From Cyclobacteriaceae bacterium (lineage in GTDB: Bacteria; Bacteroidota; Bacteroidia; Cytophagales; Cyclobacteriaceae), in assembly GCA_958296015.1 (NCBI GenBank), contig CATQIH010000020.1, positions 370,608-434,607 of the forward strand: a stretch of DNA of 64,000 nucleotides, in the 5' to 3' direction. The position numbers and the translations under genes are program-made. Below the pieces are notes generated by a model, which saw only the letters and a list, made by a program, of their open reading frames with translations, ran no database searches and was not told the DNA's origin. Below, one piece after another: positions 63,109 to 64,000 of the stretch (positions are counted from its first letter, which is position 1; each line of letters opens with the position of its first letter).

Positions 63109-63399
63109 ATGAAAAACGTAACGGATTTTGAGGATATCCTCATTGGGAAATACGGAAAAAAAGGAACTGAAAAGCGTGATAAATACGATGCTAACTCTCT
63201 TGCTTTTCGGCTTGGAATCATGTTAAAAGAAGCCCGTAAGGAAGCAAATTTAACTCAGGAGGAACTTGCCGAACGTACCGGAACGAAAAAAAGCTATATT
63301 TCCAGAGTTGAACGTGGTTTGAGTGATGTTCAGGTTTCCACCTATTACAAACTCATTGAAATCGGACTTGGAAAACACCTGAATATAACAATCGCATAG
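63109..63399 (+). CDS. XRE-family antitoxin (HigA-like)
   Basis: A 96-residue DNA-binding protein. The helix-turn-helix is clear at about residues 38-90: RLGIMLKEARKEANLTQEEL, AERTGTKKSYISRVERG and a helix ending near residue 85. In HigBA pairs with the toxin gene first, this protein binds the toxin and represses their shared promoter. It starts one base after the original toxin stop. Its N-terminal 30 residues (DFEDILIGKYGKKGTEKRD) are charged, as in related antitoxins. Confidence 0.9.
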   Translation: MKNVTDFEDILIGKYGKKGTEKRDKYDANSLAFRLGIMLKEARKEANLTQEELAERTGTKKSYISRVERGLSDVQVSTYYKLIEIGLGKHLNITIA

Positions 63400-63449
63400 C
63401 GATGTAAATATCTGCCTGAGCATATTTATAGTATGTTCTTCATCTTACA

Positions 63450-63467
63450 GGGCATTTTATAATGCCC
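63450..63467 (+). terminator. Possible terminator after the antitoxin gene
   Basis: GGGCATT (63450-63456) / AATGCCC (63461-63467) form a 7-bp stem about 50 bp after the antitoxin stop. There is no T run, since the right arm runs into the 14-bp tandem repeats. Confidence 0.35.
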
Positions 63468-63515
63468 CGCATGGAATGCCCCGCATGGAATGCCCCGCAT
63501 GGAATGCCCCGCATG
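63461..63515. repeat. 14-bp tandem repeat, about 3.9 copies
   Basis: Units AATGCCCCGCATGG at 63461-63474, 63475-63488, 63489-63502 and the shortened last copy 63503-63515 are identical. The following text AATGCCGCC is a decayed further unit. The array lies between the antitoxin gene and the acetyltransferase pseudogene and may vary in copy number between strains. Confidence 0.85.
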
Positions 63516-63544
63516 AATGCCGCCAGTACATATACATTTGACAT

Positions 63545-64000
63545 ATGAGCAGTCCATACAAGATAAGAAAAGCTACCCTGAATGATGCGGAACATATTGC
63601 CACGTATTTGTTGCTGGCAATGGAGGATATTGTCTACAGGTTTATAGGTGAGAAGGATCATGCAAAAGCGAAAGCGTTTTTGCTATACTTTGCAAAGCGA
63701 GAAGACAACCAGTATTCCTATCAAAATTGTTGGGGTTGCAGAAGACAGAGAGGAAATTATCGCTGCCGTTAATTTGTATGGACGGCGCAAAGTTAGGCCA
63801 GCTAAGAAAGCCTGTGCTGGAATACATAAAAGTGCATTACCACAAAGCATTCAAGCCCGAAGATGAAACTCAGGCAGGAGAATATTATATTGATGCCTTG
63901 GGCGTTAATCCAGACCGGGCAGGGCAAAGGGATTGGCTCAAAAGTCCTACAATTTCTGATGGATGCATATGTGCATAAGCACAAACAAACGTTGGGTTTG
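63545..64000 (+). pseudogene. GNAT N-acetyltransferase, frameshifted and cut by window end
   Basis: The first frame from ATG 63545 reads SSPYKIRKATLNDAEHIATY and on to NQYSYQN, the usual GNAT start. The match then moves to a second frame near 63730 (VGVAEDREEIIAAVNLY), a third near 63778 (DGAKLGQLRKPVLEYIKVHY to DETQAGEYYIDALGVNPDRAG), and a fourth step near 63925 restores GIGSKVLQFLMDAYVHKHKQ. The last part holds the acetyl-CoA loop of the family. Three frameshifts in 400 bp mean a pseudogene, unless they are sequence errors. The C-terminus lies outside the window. Confidence 0.75.

Noticed and set aside
63461..63515. Possible CRISPR array
   Set aside because: Units are 14 bp head to tail with no spacers; no cas genes are present.

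Overview
The window reads as a chromosome segment of a member of the Bacteroidota, most likely a gliding-type cytophagal or chitinophagal bacterium. The evidence is the set of type IX secretion (T9SS) cargo proteins with type A and type B C-terminal sorting domains, a PorP/SprF-family protein, a DUF3078 protein, A-rich leaders without Shine-Dalgarno sites, and several TAnnTTTG-type -7 boxes. I cannot name the genus.

Layout. 0.3-3.5 kb (minus strand): the end of an exopolysaccharide operon (polyprenyl-phosphate sugar transferase, TagA/WecG glycosyltransferase, nucleotide-sugar epimerase), followed by a small array of hairpin repeats. 4.7-15.3 kb (plus): three very large secreted right-handed beta-helix proteins with shared accessory modules and T9SS tails; they probably act on or bind a polysaccharide. 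15.3-24 kb: an acyl-CoA synthetase, a class II Fic protein, tRNA-Leu(GAG), a PaaG-like enoyl-CoA hydratase, a GT39 membrane glycosyltransferase with a two-gene ABC exporter, and a PNPOx-fold protein. 24.2-26.3 kb: an OLD/SMC-type ATPase followed at once by a DUF4276-like protein, a candidate defence pair, preceded by a ~99-nt hairpin.

26.3-39.3 kb is housekeeping and envelope: DUF3078, MBL-fold hydrolase, DUF218, holin-like 4TM, M1 peptidase, CHAD, ankyrin protein, Aat, the end of the histidine pathway (hisA-hisF-hisE), an OmpA/PD40 protein and a sodium:solute symporter.

39.3-45.7 kb is an AT-richer accessory stretch: an NmrA-like oxidoreductase with an AraC regulator, a DUF892 ferritin-like protein, a decayed heptad-repeat gene, then a run of small orphan ORFs separated by short palindromic or attC-like elements. 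It looks like a mobile cassette array and contains at least one frameshifted gene and one very short intact gene.

45.7-50.5 kb carries carbohydrate genes on the minus strand (two five-bladed-propeller glycosidase-like proteins and a cytochrome c-sugar dehydrogenase fusion) and a pRiA4b ORF-3-like protein. 50.6-56.0 kb holds pta and ackA, the acetate/acetyl-phosphate pathway, interrupted by two opposite-strand secreted Gln/Asp/Ser-rich proteins. 56.0-61.1 kb (minus): a GH37 trehalase, then a PorP/SprF-SPOR protein with an Ig/PKD gliding-motility-type partner. 61.2-64.0 kb: the tRNA methylthiotransferase mtaB, a HigBA-type toxin-antitoxin pair whose toxin frame has a premature stop, a 14-bp tandem repeat, and a GNAT acetyltransferase pseudogene cut by the window end.

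Family names below come from reading motifs and overall sequence resemblance; no database search was possible.
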